A stretch of DNA of 64,000 nt from Eutrigla gurnardus (lineage: Eukaryota > Chordata > Actinopteri > Perciformes > Triglidae): positions 10,917,947 through 10,981,946 of the forward strand of contig OY741280.1 in assembly GCA_963514095.1 (NCBI GenBank), read 5' to 3'. Position 1 is the stretch's first letter. Every line of letters begins with the position of its first letter. Of this stretch, positions 12,342 to 26,600 are shown one piece after another. The notes under the pieces were generated by a model. The model was not told the origin of the DNA and searched no databases. It was given only the letters and a program-made list of their open reading frames with translations. A program made the translations under genes and the position numbers.

Positions 12342-14567
12342 ATGGCTGTGTTGAAGATACAAGACCAGGTAGCGTATTCTTCGTTCACGCTTAACGTTAA
12401 GTCATCTCGTCAAAGGCTATCACTGTTGTAAAAAAACGGATTAAGTTACTCCTCTTGGAGTGTGTATATGTAACGTTAGTCAACACCACTGTTCATTTGA
12501 GCTTAACTTCATTCACGTTAAACTGCTAACTTGTCGTTTTTTTTCGCGGTGACTCGGCGTTGAACCCGCCAGTGCGGTTGTTTGGGTTTGCTATCGTTAA
12601 CTGGCATCGAGCTAGGTTAACTAGCTAGCGGTAACCAGTTAAAACAGTTAACGTAAAGAACCTTACCATCGTCGCGTCACCTGTTGCTTTACGTTAACTC
12701 TGCTCGGTTAATACGGCCACTGTCATGTCAAATAAATGGCGACGCGGCAGTTTTCTCTGGCGTTTTTGACCCTTGGTGTTTCCAGTAGCGACGGATAGTT
12801 GAACGCAACACCGCTGGATAGCTACGAGGTTAACAGGGTGGCTAACTCCCTTTGCTCTCGCTTAATGCTAGCAAGCCACTCGGACTCATGCAATGCAACG
12901 TTGTTATGCTACTCCTATTATAAGGTTTTTTTTAATGTTAGTGAAACGCATTATGTTAAATTGGATAGCACAATTCCGATTTAAGTAACAGGCCGAGTCT
13001 CGACCCAGGGAGCTTGCTTTGTCAGCTGTCTATTTCAGCTCCCTGCATGTTCCCCGGGGCAGCAGCTGCGGGCAGAAGTCACCTGTTGCGGGAGATTAGA
13101 AAGGCTGTCAGACTAAAATAGCAGGTGGTGCTGGTTTTAAAGTCTCCAGCTGTGGTCGTGAATTAGACACTTTCCACAAGTTTAAATCCGTTGTTATTAA
13201 CACTACTGGGACATAAAGGCAGTGATGACGTCGGTGTAATGCACACATGCACAAGTAACAACCAGATTTAAACATTGTTGGTTTAGTCATACACGTTCTT
13301 CAGTTAGGTAACCAGATAGAGTGGATGTGTGTATATGTGTGATTGACAGGTGGAGAGAAGTAATTCATTGAGGAAACAATTTAGTCAGCTGGTGGATAAA
13401 TCAACAGAAACATTGATATTTATGTAATTAAGAATCTTACCTGATGTAAATATGGCTTGGATACATCTTTTTCAACATGGTAGTTTAATTTTCCCTTCAA
13501 TTGTACCTAAAAAAAATGGGAACTTCGGTCAAAGTGGGTCAGTAATGGTGCAGCTCTGTGTCCTGTCCCAGTCTGACCAGTCTTCCGGACAGGCACGCAA
13601 AAAAACTGAAGAGTGTATGTGATAAGATCATGCTCTCTATTCTCCATTGTTCTCTGTAGTGCTTGCTGACAGAGAACTGGACAAAGGGACCAAAATAGTT
13701 CCACTCTGAGGGACAGGACTCAGAGTTAGTGTCACTTTTGGCAAAGGCTCCTGTGTGTCCTCTAGAGGGCATCCTGTAGCTTTGGAGCATGCAGACTGCC
13801 TAACCAGGCTGAGGTCCTGCCTAAGGAAAGTCATGTTTGAGGCATTCACGACTCTCAATGAGACACTCAATGAAAGCAGAAGGTTAACCATTCAAGAGAG
13901 TCTTGTGTTGTTTTTGTTTGTGTAAACTTGCCCACGGCTTTTCAAATGTCTCAAGGATGCATACACTAGCAATATGCTGTTTATACTGGCTGGTAGCCAA
14001 AGAGCCTCTTAGCATCACGTAACGTTTTGTTTGTGCACAGGGAAATGTTCACAGCATAAAGAACAACAACACAGCCGAGGCTCAGGGGGTAGCGCAGGTT
14101 GTCTAATTGGAAGGTTGGTAGTTGAATTCCTGGACTAGTTAGGGATGCCAAAGTGTCTTTGGGCAAGAGACTGAACTCCAATTTGCTCTCAAAGGCTTTG
14201 CCATGTCTGAGTGTGTGTCAATGAGCAATAACAAATGAAAAGGGCACATTTTGGAGAAGAGTAAATAGAAACATGAACTGCTTTTTCACAGTCTGCCATG
14301 AATGTCACTGTTAATTTCAGATTGGTGTATACGGTGTGTTACAACTTGTACCTGTATCAGATCAGAACCATGTAATGCTCATGATTCATCAGCTGTTTGC
14401 CATTCAGTTACAGCACGTAATGGATGGCATGTTGTGCGTGCCATACAGTGCATGCAATATCGGGACAACAAAGCGTTAGTACAGATAAACCCTCTCTTGA
14501 TTTTAAAAGCTTTGAAATTTCTAGATGTTGACATCGTCACTGCTGCTGCCTATGCGAGTATGTGACC

Positions 14568-14605
<38 letters not shown>

Positions 14606-16536
14606 GCTGGCTTTTGTGTCTCTGGACGGGGATTACATTACTCACAATGCATCCTGTCAGAGGGTCAGAGCAGAGGTCACTGCAAGCCGCATACTGCATG
14701 CACACTTTCACATTGGGTCTCTCACATGAGGTAAAGTTCAGGGCTTGTGAGGAAATTATTTTTGTGGGTATTTGTGATAATACTGAGCCTGCATCCTGTT
14801 GTTGTGGTGAGATAGGGTTCACTTTCTGTATCTTGTCTTAGTGTCCCACTCCTGTAGGAGCACCACCTCCCCTCAACCTCAACGTTTATGAAGCAGGCAT
14901 TTGAGCTCTCATGAAATCAGATAACAAAATGAATTTTGTTGTTTTTGTTGACTGTCATGCTTTTTCGGTTTTGGAATGTACAGTCCGTGTTGATCGCTGT
15001 GTACTGTTTCTAAAGGTTTCCGTGCCCATTCCACATGCTTGCCTTGCTCTTGAGTCCCATTTATAACTTTAAACATATGCTGTACACACACAGTTCACAC
15101 AAAGCCTCTTTCTATGTTTGGGAAATGGGAACAAATCTGCTTTGTAGATGTGGTTGGGCAACGTTCATGAGAGTATCTGCAGTGCTAGCAAGTAGGATAG
15201 ACAAAACCTTTTGTTTTTGATATGCCTTGCTTCCCAAAAACATTCTTTGTTTGTCCCTTGTAACTCAGTGACTGTAAGAGCAGAAGGATGTTAGGCTGTG
15301 TTTCATATTCACTTTATGAATGGTAAATACATTAGACTCAAAAATTAGCCCTACACTGAATTGCTCTCTCATTCGCCCTCCCTCGCACTGTCCCTCTCTC
15401 CGAGTTAATGGGGTTGTGCGGCTTGGCAAGATTGCTCTTTTTAGGATCTGTGTTGAATATGAAGGAGACTGAGACACACAGACATGCACATACAGAGCGG
15501 TTTTGTTAGCTACCCTCGCATTCTCTGGCAAAGCCAGTTTGTTCCAGTTTCATAATGAGGAGATGGGGGCTTTTGAAGCTATGCCACCAATACACCAAAT
15601 AATATACTGGAACTTGCAGTAATCTGTTATTAATTTTCTTTTATTCTCTCACATTTAGAAGGACAGGGAACTTCTGTTTTAGCTTAGTTTTTTTTTTTGT
15701 TACAAATTCTAAAAACATCAAATCGTTGTAGTGCACATGGTTTTGTTTTTAGGGTTCTACTAGGGGTTGCAGCTTTTTAGATTTTCTCAAGCTTGGCTGT
15801 TTAGTAACATATAAGGAGACCTTCAGTGCTCACTTCCCACCATGACTTTAATGTGTAATACTAATGATCAGAGCTTTGTTTTTTGTTATAGTACTAAATC
15901 CATTAAACAAACATCAGAAAATCACAATACAGCAGAAATATTCATATACCCAGATAGTGTTAAAGCTCTCAACAAACAACTTAGCATGGCTTGCATTAAA
16001 GAATAATGCTGCATCATCTTTCTCTCTTGTACTCCCCTTGCACCTTCTTTATTAGACTTAAATGAACTCTCGTGGAGCGGCACTGTCTAGCAAGTGACCC
16101 GATAACAATCAGGCATCAAAATATGGTCCTCTCTCAGTCCAGTATTTCTCACATCCTTTCTCATTACTTTTAACTCTCCTTTTTTCCATCTTCTATTCTT
16201 TTCGCTCCCTCCAGTCTCTGGCCCCTTACATTCTTTCTTTTGAGTCATTTAATTTCTTGGTTAACATTCTGTAACCACTTTGCACGCATTGCTGTCCCTG
16301 CTCTCTCTATGTCCGTTGCTCCATTTATTGTCAGGTTTCTTTGTGTTTTGTATTGCTCTAGCTACCTGCCTACAATTACTCTATCTCTCTCTCCTTCTAT
16401 TCAGACTCCCCCCCGGCCCCTCCCTCTCTCTGTCTCTTCTTTTGAAAGAGCTGGCTTCAGCAGTCTGCCTGAAACGAGCTACGCATGCCCACACATACAC
16501 TGGCTGCTGCGGCTGCCGTCCACGCTAATCACAGGG

Positions 16537-16567
<31 letters not shown>

Positions 16568-19500
16568 ATTTGACGTGTGTTTGTTCCTGGCTGCAGCACA
16601 GCAGTGAGGATATGTAGCTTCCTGTGCGCTGCTAGGCAGCCCAAGCTCATTCTGCCGCATGCCGCTTACCGCCACCATTACGCAGAGGAATTCCCTGCTG
16701 TCTCCGCTACTGCTGCTGACAGAGAGTGTTAGTGTCGGCTAGAGAGAGGAGGAGAGAGGATACATGCAGCAAAGCGACACTGACAGATAAGAGGACAGAG
16801 CTGGATTTCACATTGGATTTTACACGAAGATGTACAGTGTTCGTTGGCGAGGAAATATCTCCGTTTATGGGATTTATTGCTGACCTTTGTCCTCCTGAAT
16901 TGCGCACGTATGTAAGAAGGAACACTGCGTATTTATGTGTGTGTGTGAGAGAGGGTGCGTGTGTTGGTGTGTGTGAGCCTTCCTGATGCGGTCGGAGCGG
17001 GCTAGTCGTGTGTGTATCGTGGTGCTGGAGGAGGTGGAGGAGGATGAACCCTCCTCTTCACCGCCACCTCCTCGGCCCAAGTCATCCCCAGACCGCAGAT
17101 CCCATCATGCCTCTAGAAGGGCAGCTGCTCAGGAGGAAAAGGTGAGATGGGTCCTTCTGTTTGGTTCTTCATTCATTGAATTAGAGTTAGCTGATTCAGC
17201 TGTGGTTCTGCAAATGTTTAAGGTTTACAGTTCCTTGTGTGAAGGATTTTAAACAGCAATTCTCAGACCTGGCCTGAAGTGTAAACCTGTGCTGAAGTGC
17301 ACGCACCATTGATAAAAATACAAGGACTGCCAACACTTGTCATCCTGTGCTAAATATAGCACCAAATACAGTCACCAATATAGCCTGCTATATGAGATGA
17401 CTGCTGGTTTCTATAGATTATCAGCAAGGCCTGGGCTTTTGTAGTCTTCAGTGTTGGCTGTGAAAAGGGTAAGGGTAAGGGACTTAATGGTAGTAAGTCT
17501 TTTCATCCTTCGGAAGCTGCTCTTTGAAGTTAACACCGAGACGGGGGAAAGCCAGAGAGGATGAACCCACTCTAATGAAAGGGTTAGTTCTCTTAGTCCA
17601 TGTCTAACTTCTCCGATCCCTGACATAGTTGCAGTGGTCATCAGTGTAATAGGCATGAGACAGATGCCGGCATGCCGGACAGCCCCAATTATTTTTAGTT
17701 GGGACGAAATGAGAGAGGGATGGGGAAACTGGAGAGACGCTGAGAGTAAGGAGCACGTCCACATCATTATACGTATGTAGTACTGATGACAAATATTGTC
17801 AATGGGACCCACAGCTCAACAGGCTTAAAGTACTTGAAAGATGAGAAGCGACCTAATAGCCATAATGCAGTTTATTGTCCAGCTGCAATGTATTATAATT
17901 GGAAACTACAACAGCTGTGTCACAAAATGTTTAAATAGTTTTCAGACTTCATGTAACAATAACAATAACAATGTGTTTTTATGATGAAAAAAAACCCCCA
18001 ATGTGGACCAGAGTTGTTCTGTTGTGGATTAACTAGTTTAACTTTGATTTTCAACATCAAGGTTTCATGATCCTATATGTTGTCCAAGATAATATTTAAG
18101 TCACAAAGACGATAAATGAATCATGCTTATAAATACATAACAATAATCAGAATGGAATTGTGAGCTTAAAATAGTGTTACTTCCCATAACCTTTAATTTG
18201 AATGGACTCGTGCTCTTCTGTTGCCCACCCTACTACCTCTTGAAGGTTTATGGTTACCGCTGAGCAACACTATTTACAACTCCCACTCAGTATCAGGCAC
18301 CATGCTCTCATGCTCCTGCTATAGCACACACACAGACACACTGAAATGAAGTAGTATTAAAGAAGGGTTCCTAGATCTGTCGTTCCTAGATCATGGCAAC
18401 AGGACTCAGCATTCATCCCTCACTGACTTTTAATTTTACATGTGTGTGCTTGTGTTTCTGTGATGTATGCCGCAGCTGCTGCTGCCATAAACAAATTGGT
18501 TGTATACAGCCATGTGCTATTGCTCTCTCTTCCAGCTGAGAGATTCGGTCCGTGTGAGACTCCCATTTGTTACTCTGACAACACATTTGTCAGCATAGAG
18601 AATGACTGCCTTGCAAATCGACTGTGTAGTACTGTACATCAGCATTTCTGTGTCCTTTCCTTGTGACTGTAGCCGTCTCTGTTGAGAGCCATCTTCAACG
18701 TGGACCCGGATGAAGTTCGCTCCCTCATTTTCAAGAAAGAGGATGTGAACATTCAGGTGAGTTTCATGGCTATTTCCCCTGATTTCTCCCAGTATAAATG
18801 TTTTTGGTCTGATCGCTCCCCTTTGTAACTGCTTTTCACCAATATAGAAGAAAAAAAACACCCAAGGAGAGGCGCAGTAAGTCATCAGGCTATTGATCGA
18901 TTGACTGACTCAGAGTGCATTCTGACAGCTTCCCAATCGTATATAGCTGTCAATCAGGGCAGGACACATGAACTGTTCATAAAAAAATATGCTTTGCTAT
19001 CATTTAAAGACATAACCTCTCCCTTTTCCTCACATCGGAATTTATTTATGTGCTCTGTTCCTCCTTTTTTAATATATTTCCTCAGATTACACCAGATTCT
19101 GTTTTCACAGTCTTTGTATTTCTCTCTGTCCGTCTGTTTTTTTCTGTGGGTCAATATAGTGCTCGGGTCATCACACTCGAGTCTGTCAGAGTCAGCAACA
19201 CTGGTTCAGATGTATTGCAGTCACATGACATTTCTTTAAAGCCCCAGTTTATTACTCTCTGCTGCACTGAAAGACGGATGGGTGGGGGTGGGGCAGCAGG
19301 GTGTATTGAAGTGATGGAGTGAAATGCAGAATACAAGTGAACACATGATAGACATTTTTCTCTTTGTGGCTCTAGTCTCATGTTTCTTGTGGTCTGCAAC
19401 AGTGTGAGGTTTATAGATTTTGTTTGGGCATGCTATCTATGCCCTTACCCCCACACAATGTGTTTTTATGTGTGAGCATGTATCTGAAAAAAATAATGCA

Positions 19501-20605
19501 CACGCTTAAACTTGTGTTTTTCTATATTTTGGGATCTCCTGTCAGGACAATGAGAAGAGGACACCTCTGCATGCTGCAGCCTACCTGGGAGATGCAGAGA
19601 TTATTGAACTGCTCATCCTCTCAGGTAAACACTACAACCACTCAGCTATCAGACAGTTTTATTTAATGTCCACCTAATAGCCATTCAACTTTAGTAGCAA
19701 TTCTACCTGAAAGTTTACTCTTCTATCCAGACTGGCTGTTAGTATCAATCTGGTCCTGTTTGTTTTACCTGTACATCCGTTAGTGGTGGGAATCGTCAGT
19801 CACCTCACGATTCCATTTGATTACGATTCAGAGGGTCGCAATTCCATTATTCAACGATTCTCGATGCATCTCTATTTTGGATTTAAATCAAATCTTTTAA
19901 ACCAATTCCTATTTATATGATACAGTTGATGTGCCACATTACTTTAAATGTAAAAAAATGTGGAAGATTGCCCCCCCAAAAATAATTAATAATCGATTAT
20001 AGATTTTACTGCATCGATTCTGCGTTCTCTATCGATGCAGAATCGTTCAAGAAAGCATCCCATTATTTCTCCCACCTCTAACATTCATATTAGCTCTTCT
20101 AAATTTGTCTTAGGTTTATTATTTCCTTTCCATATTTAATGCACGGTCGTTAATCATACTTGCACTTCAAATCTGACAAGTCATTTATTCTTGAATCAAA
20201 TCTTGTAATCCTGCTTTTTGCTAAACTAGAGAAAAATCTATAATTGGGGCCAGACCATTTTAATTGTTTTTCCCTATTATCTGTCACAATCTTAGATTCA
20301 TTACAATGGTTTTCATTGGACACTAAATTGTTCCAAGGTACACTGAAGTAATGTTTTTGTTTGGAGAAACACAACTGTTTGAGTTGTAAACCAAAAATCT
20401 TGCCATGCTTTCCGTCAAAGCCATCGCCTGTTCCTCATTTCTCTCTTTCTCAAATGTTGCTTCCTGTTCACTCAGTAGTTTCCTTGCCTGTGTCTGTCTG
20501 CTCACTGGCCTGTGGCTGTCACTCTCTCTCTCTCTCGGTGACTTGGTGATTCATCAATCATCTGATAGCGTTGGCTTGACTTTCTGTGAAGTCATCTTGT
20601 GTTGT

Positions 20606-20642
<37 letters not shown>

Positions 20643-23600
20643 TTCTGTTCACTGTTTTTCAATAATGTGAGGAGCAGGCAACAGGTGCAGCTTCGTGGGC
20701 TATTTAAACCCCCACGCTGTGCTAAACAGGATCGTGGGAGTTTTATAGCTTCCAGGCACTGTTGGCTCACAGCACCACCTTTCCATAAGTCACGTGAAAA
20801 GCCTTTTAATTTAAGCTTTTAACTCTTCATATATTGGGCCTTTAAATGTGTTGTTGTGTCTGCCATTGTTGGCTTAACTCTGACACCTCTCTCTCTCTCC
20901 CTCTCTCCCTTTTGTCACCCAAGGAGCCAGAGTTAACGCCAAAGATAACAAGTGGTTGACTCCTCTTCACCGAGCTGTCGCCTCTTGTAGTGAGGTAACA
21001 CATTACACAAACACATGTGCTAATATGTATTGGGGTGACTCCACTAATCATGTGACGATGTTCATCTCTCTCACAAGCTATGAAATCTAGTCTCACAGTT
21101 AGATTATTACAGCTTTTCATACCTGTGAGATGCCCTTGTTTATTGCTCCGAAGATCATGTTTACAGATTGGTAGAATCTGGCCTTAAAGAGGTAAAATAA
21201 ATAACCCATGTGCAGGGTGTTGGTATTTGATACACCTAGAAAATCTCTTAACCTATTCTCTATGGTCCTGCGTACATTCCTCCACTCACACAGTCCCTTG
21301 CATTTGCTCTCCTTCGCAGTGCTATTGTGGGCGTGAAAGCCCACCAAGAATAGCAAACACTTTTATAACAACACACACACAGCCACCTGCACACATTGGC
21401 ATGTCCACAGAGGCATTTAAAAATAAAAAAAACACTGTCTGCACACACTGAGCCATGCTATTCCTCCACCCAGGATGCAGTGGCAGTGTTGCTGAAGCAC
21501 AGTGCAGATGTTAACGCCCGTGACAAGAACTGGCAGACCCCGCTCCATGTTGCAGCTAGCAACAAGGCGGTGCGCTGTGCTGAGGCTCTGGTCCCACTGC
21601 TTAGCAACGTCAACGTGTCTGACCGGGCGGGACGCACCGCTCTGCACCACGCTGCCTTCAGTGGGCACATAGAGGTAGGTTGTCCTGTAGACGCACACAG
21701 AGACACTCACATGCACCTTAACATCTAGTTAATTTGCTTTTCTATAATAGATGGTGAAGCTGCTGCTGTCCAGAGGCTCCAACATTAACGCGTTTGACAA
21801 AAAGGACAGGAGAGCCATCCACTGGGCGGCCTACATGGGTGAGACTGTTGTATGTGGTTTCTAATATCAACACACTTTATCGAACTAGATGAAGTCTCTC
21901 CCTCCCTGGTTGTCGCTTCCGTAAATAGTACCTTGCGAAAATTAACAAGTCTTGACGTATCAGTGTTTGAATTTGACTCATGTCATCCTGTCATGTCCTC
22001 TCCTTCTCTATTTCAGGTCACCTGGAGGTGGTGAAAATATTGGTGGCCAGCGGAGCAGAGGTTGACTGTAAGGACAAAAAAGCCTACACCCCGCTCCATG
22101 CAGCCGCCTCCAGTGGCATGAGCAGCACAGTGCACTACCTGTTGAGCCTAGGGGTCCACGTCAGTACAGACACGCACACACATATGCATGCACTAGCAGC
22201 ATAACATGTATATATGCAAGCTTTTTTAAATAATATTGGTATATTCTCAAAACAATAAAATGCAAAAATATAGATTACTTTGCATTGCTTTGCATAGGTG
22301 AATGAGGTGAACGGCTACGGCAACACTCCACTGCATTTGGCCTGTTACAATGGACAGGATGTCGTGGTCAGTGAGCTCATCCAGGCAGGGGCTAACGTCA
22401 ACCAGGTGTGTGTGTCTCTCCTTGTGCAAGATGGTGCATGCATGGTGATTGTGTGTGTTTAATTGTGTTGTTTGATACCTTGCTTCAGGTGAATGAGAGG
22501 GGGTTTTCTGCTCTCCACTTCGCCTCCTCCTCACGCCAGGGGGCGTTGTGCCAGGAGCTACTGTTGGCCCACGGAGCTCACATCAACATGCGGGTTTGTC
22601 CATATGAAGATACACTTTCATACAAACTGAAACACACGTTTAACTGAGAAACGGTATTGGCGTTAAATTGATACAGTTAAGTGAATGTACACATCCCCTG
22701 TCGTCCTACATATTATCAAAAGAACAAAGAAGAGGAGTCTGTATCCTTGGGTATGCTGCCCAGTATCCAGTAGAAAGATGGAATGACTTTGTTGTTAATA
22801 TTTTGGTAACGATGGAAACTGATATTAGGGTCCCTCCAGCCTCAAGATGCAAGGCCATATGGAAGATGACGGGGGAGGGGGTGGATCCCTGAGGCTGCAA
22901 GCTGCTCAGGGAATGTGTGTGGGTGTGTGTTTGGTCCACATGGAGGTCTAAGATAGCTTCTGTTCATCTTCCTAACACTTCAGTATTGTATTAGACTCAT
23001 AGTTGAGTCATCTTCCCACACTGGTACATATACATGCACTTCAACACTGATATACTGTATAGACATCATCATAATCATTGTCCCTCTCTGCTTGTCTCCA
23101 CTGCCTCTCGCTCCATCTGTCCAGAGTAAGGATGGTAAGACCCCCCTCCACATGGCAGCTACCCATGGAAGGTTCTCCTGCTCCCAGGCCCTCATTCAAA
23201 ATGGTGAGAGCCCCGGCAGTGTGCTTTCTGCTTAAGTGAGTGTTTTAATGAAAATGTGTACATAATACTCTTTATGTATGTATGTGTGTGTAGGAGCTGA
23301 GATTGATTGTGTGGACAAGAGCAGGAACACTGCCCTTCACATCTCAGCCCGCTGCGGCCACGAGCTCATCATCACAGCACTCGTCAAACATGGAGCCAAC
23401 ACCGCCAAGTTAGTAACAATTGGCATTTAACCATCTGTCTCTCTTCCACTGAATATAATATGTGCTTACGTTTAAACAAGCATATATAATACAGAACATT
23501 TTGATAACTACAGAGTAAACCATTTTTTTAATCTCTTTATGTTTTCTTTCTGTTATCAAAATGTACCCATTCTCTCTCACTTTACATGTGATGACTTGCC

Positions 23601-26600
23601 TTGTTTGCCTTCATTTCTTTCAGGAGAGGCATTCACGGGATGTTCCCTCTACACCTGGCATCTCTCAGCGGCTTCTCGGATTGCTGCAGGAAGCTGCTGT
23701 CCTCAGGTACATTCATGCCGACGCCATTCTTGTCACTGGAATCACCTAGTTGACATCCTAGTTGATGCCGATTGCATATTTTCCCAGGGTTTGACATAGA
23801 CACCCCTGATGACTTTGGAAGGTCCTGTCTACATGCCGCTGCAGCTGGAGGGTGATTCATCATTTCTAGTCACTTCCTCACTGTTGTTTCATTTCTGAGC
23901 CACTTTTATGCTTTTCTTTTGTTCCTTATTTAATGAGTTTCACCCTTTCACTTTCTTTTTTCCGTCTTCCTTTTGCACTGACATATTATCTGTGCACTTG
24001 ATTCCAATAGATTGATATATCGCTGTTTTTCCAACCAGGAACCTGGAGTGTCTGAACCTGCTGTTAAACATTGGAGCAGATTTTAACAGGAAAGACAACT
24101 TTGGAAGGTGAGCGACGCACGTATTTTAATTCTAGGAATAGAACAGTCTAGAAAAAAGACTTTTGAACATCTTTTGGGGATTGGAGTATGCAGTCCTCAC
24201 TGGTATAAATAATAGCCATTGTCGGCTCTCTGACCATCACAGGACTCCACTACACTATGCATCAGCCAACTGTAACTACCACTGTGTGTTTGCCTTGGTG
24301 GGCTCTGGGGCAAGCATCAATGAACTGGACCAGAGAGGCTGCTGCCCCCTGCACTACGCTGCTGCAGCTGACACTGATGGAAAGTAAGCTCTACTTTGTG
24401 TTTAGTAAATACAGTTCATGGACTTCAGTGTCAGATAAAGGCTTTAAAAAACTCCTCTCTTTTTGTTTTTGCCAGGTGTGTGGAGTACCTGTTGAGGAAC
24501 GATGCTGATCCAGCAATGAGAGACAGACAGGGTTACAGTGCAGTGCACTATGCCTCAGCTTACGGACGCACACTCTGCCTGGAACTGGTGTGTACAGCTG
24601 CACACACAGAGTCATAATATGTTGCGTGTCCTACAGACAGAACATCGAATCACTTCCATGTGCTAAAAGGTTTTAGAACTGTTGAGAAAACTGAAGCACG
24701 CAAGTACACTTGCCATGGTATTATAATCAGCTTTTGTCTGTGTTTCTTTCAGATGGCAAGTGGGACACCTCTTGATGTGGTGAGCCCTTGCATTGATTGA
24801 TTTCTTTGTACATAACTCCCTCTGCTGGGCAGATGGGGGACATAGTGATTAGATCATCTGGTGGGCAAGTGCAGCTAGTGTGATCCCTCTTCTATCTTGG
24901 TATTGTTGGGATAACAATTCACTCTAAAACTCCTTGTAGCACGCAGCTTTACAAAACACCCCAAATCTCTCTTTCAATACATTTGGAGCACATGCAGCAA
25001 TGTGAGCATGGCCTAATTTCTGTGCAACTTGCAACTACTGACTTGCATATAACTGCTCTGTATACAAACTGACATTAGTAATACGGGATCCATCTCTCTA
25101 TTTCAGATAATGGAGACATCAGGCTCAGACATCCTGAGTGATTCAGAGAGCCAGGCCCCCGTCAGTCCACTCCATCTGGCAGTGAGTTTAAGGATTTGGC
25201 TGTATTTGGCTGTTCATCTGTCTCATACATGATTCCATTGTCTCTGCCATGTCTTATTATTAGACATGAAATCAGTCTGTTGGTGTGTCTCTTCCATTGA
25301 TTTAGGCTTACCATGGACACTGTGGAGCTTTAGAGATTCTCTTGTCATCGCTGCTGGAAGTGGATGTTTGCACCCCAGAGGGCCGAACCCCCCTCAGCCT
25401 GGCCTGCTCCAAGGGTCACCAGGAGTGTGTCTCTCTGCTGCTGCACCACGGCTCCTCCCCCATGACCCGTGACTACACACTTAAAAAGACAGCCATACAT
25501 GCTGCAGGTATACATACAACCACAGAAGCCTGTTCGGATGCAACACCCTCACATACCGAGGTGTATTTTCTAGCTTTAAAATAACAAAAAACATGCTGTG
25601 TGTGTCTGTCTGCCACAGCTATGAATGGCCACCCAGAGTGCCTGCGCCTGCTCATGAGCAACAATGACCAACACATTAATGTGGATGTACAAGACTCCAA
25701 CGGACAGTAAGTGTGACAAAATGGCTTTGATTAATATGCTATTTGTTTATTTTAACTCGACTTGTTTCATAAATGCATACACTAACTGGATTATGTCACA
25801 TATCCACACTGTTCAGGACTCCCCTGATGTTAGCAGTGCTGAATGGACACACAGAGTGTGTGTACTCTCTACTCAGTCAAGGAGCCAATGTAGACAATCA
25901 GGACCGCTGGGGAAGGACAGCACTTCACCGAGGGGTGAGACATGCACACCCTGTATCATTCCAACTTTATTTATAATATTTCATTGTGCTATATGTATTA
26001 TAATTACACATTCTGATTTTCACATAGGCAGTGACGGGCCAGGAGGAGAGTGTAGAGGCCCTGCTCCAGCGGGGGGCCAACGTGTGTGTCACAGACATCC
26101 GGGGCCGCACCCCTGTTCACCTGGCATCCTCTTGCGGCCGCATGGGTGTACTGGGTGCCCTGCTGCAGGCCACTAACACCACCTCACAAACGCACCTCAC
26201 TGACAACCAGGGCTACACAGCACTGCACTGGGCCTGCTACAACGGTACTGACACACAGCATGACAATTCAGAAATATGTTTTATATGAAACTACAGCTAC
26301 AGCAACTACATCATTCCCTGCTATTGTACCTCCATCCTCTCTGTTTCCCTAGGATACGATGCTTGTGTGGAGGTGTTGTTAGACCAGGAGGTGTTCAAGA
26401 AGATTATGGGCAATTCTTTCAGTCCACTTCACTGTGCTGTGTAAGAAAATGTGTGCTAATGAATGTGTTTTTTTATGTATGTAGCCATTAGTTGAAGGTG
26501 TCTGACAGTGTTTGTGGTGTATTTCAGTATGAGCGATAACGAGGGAGTGGCTGAGATGTTAATTGACTCCCTGGGCACAACTATTGTCAGCACCATTGAC

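Noticed and set aside
17411..17812. 133-codon minus-strand frame in ankrd28 intron 1
   Set aside because: No splice context, no motif and no resemblance to a known family.
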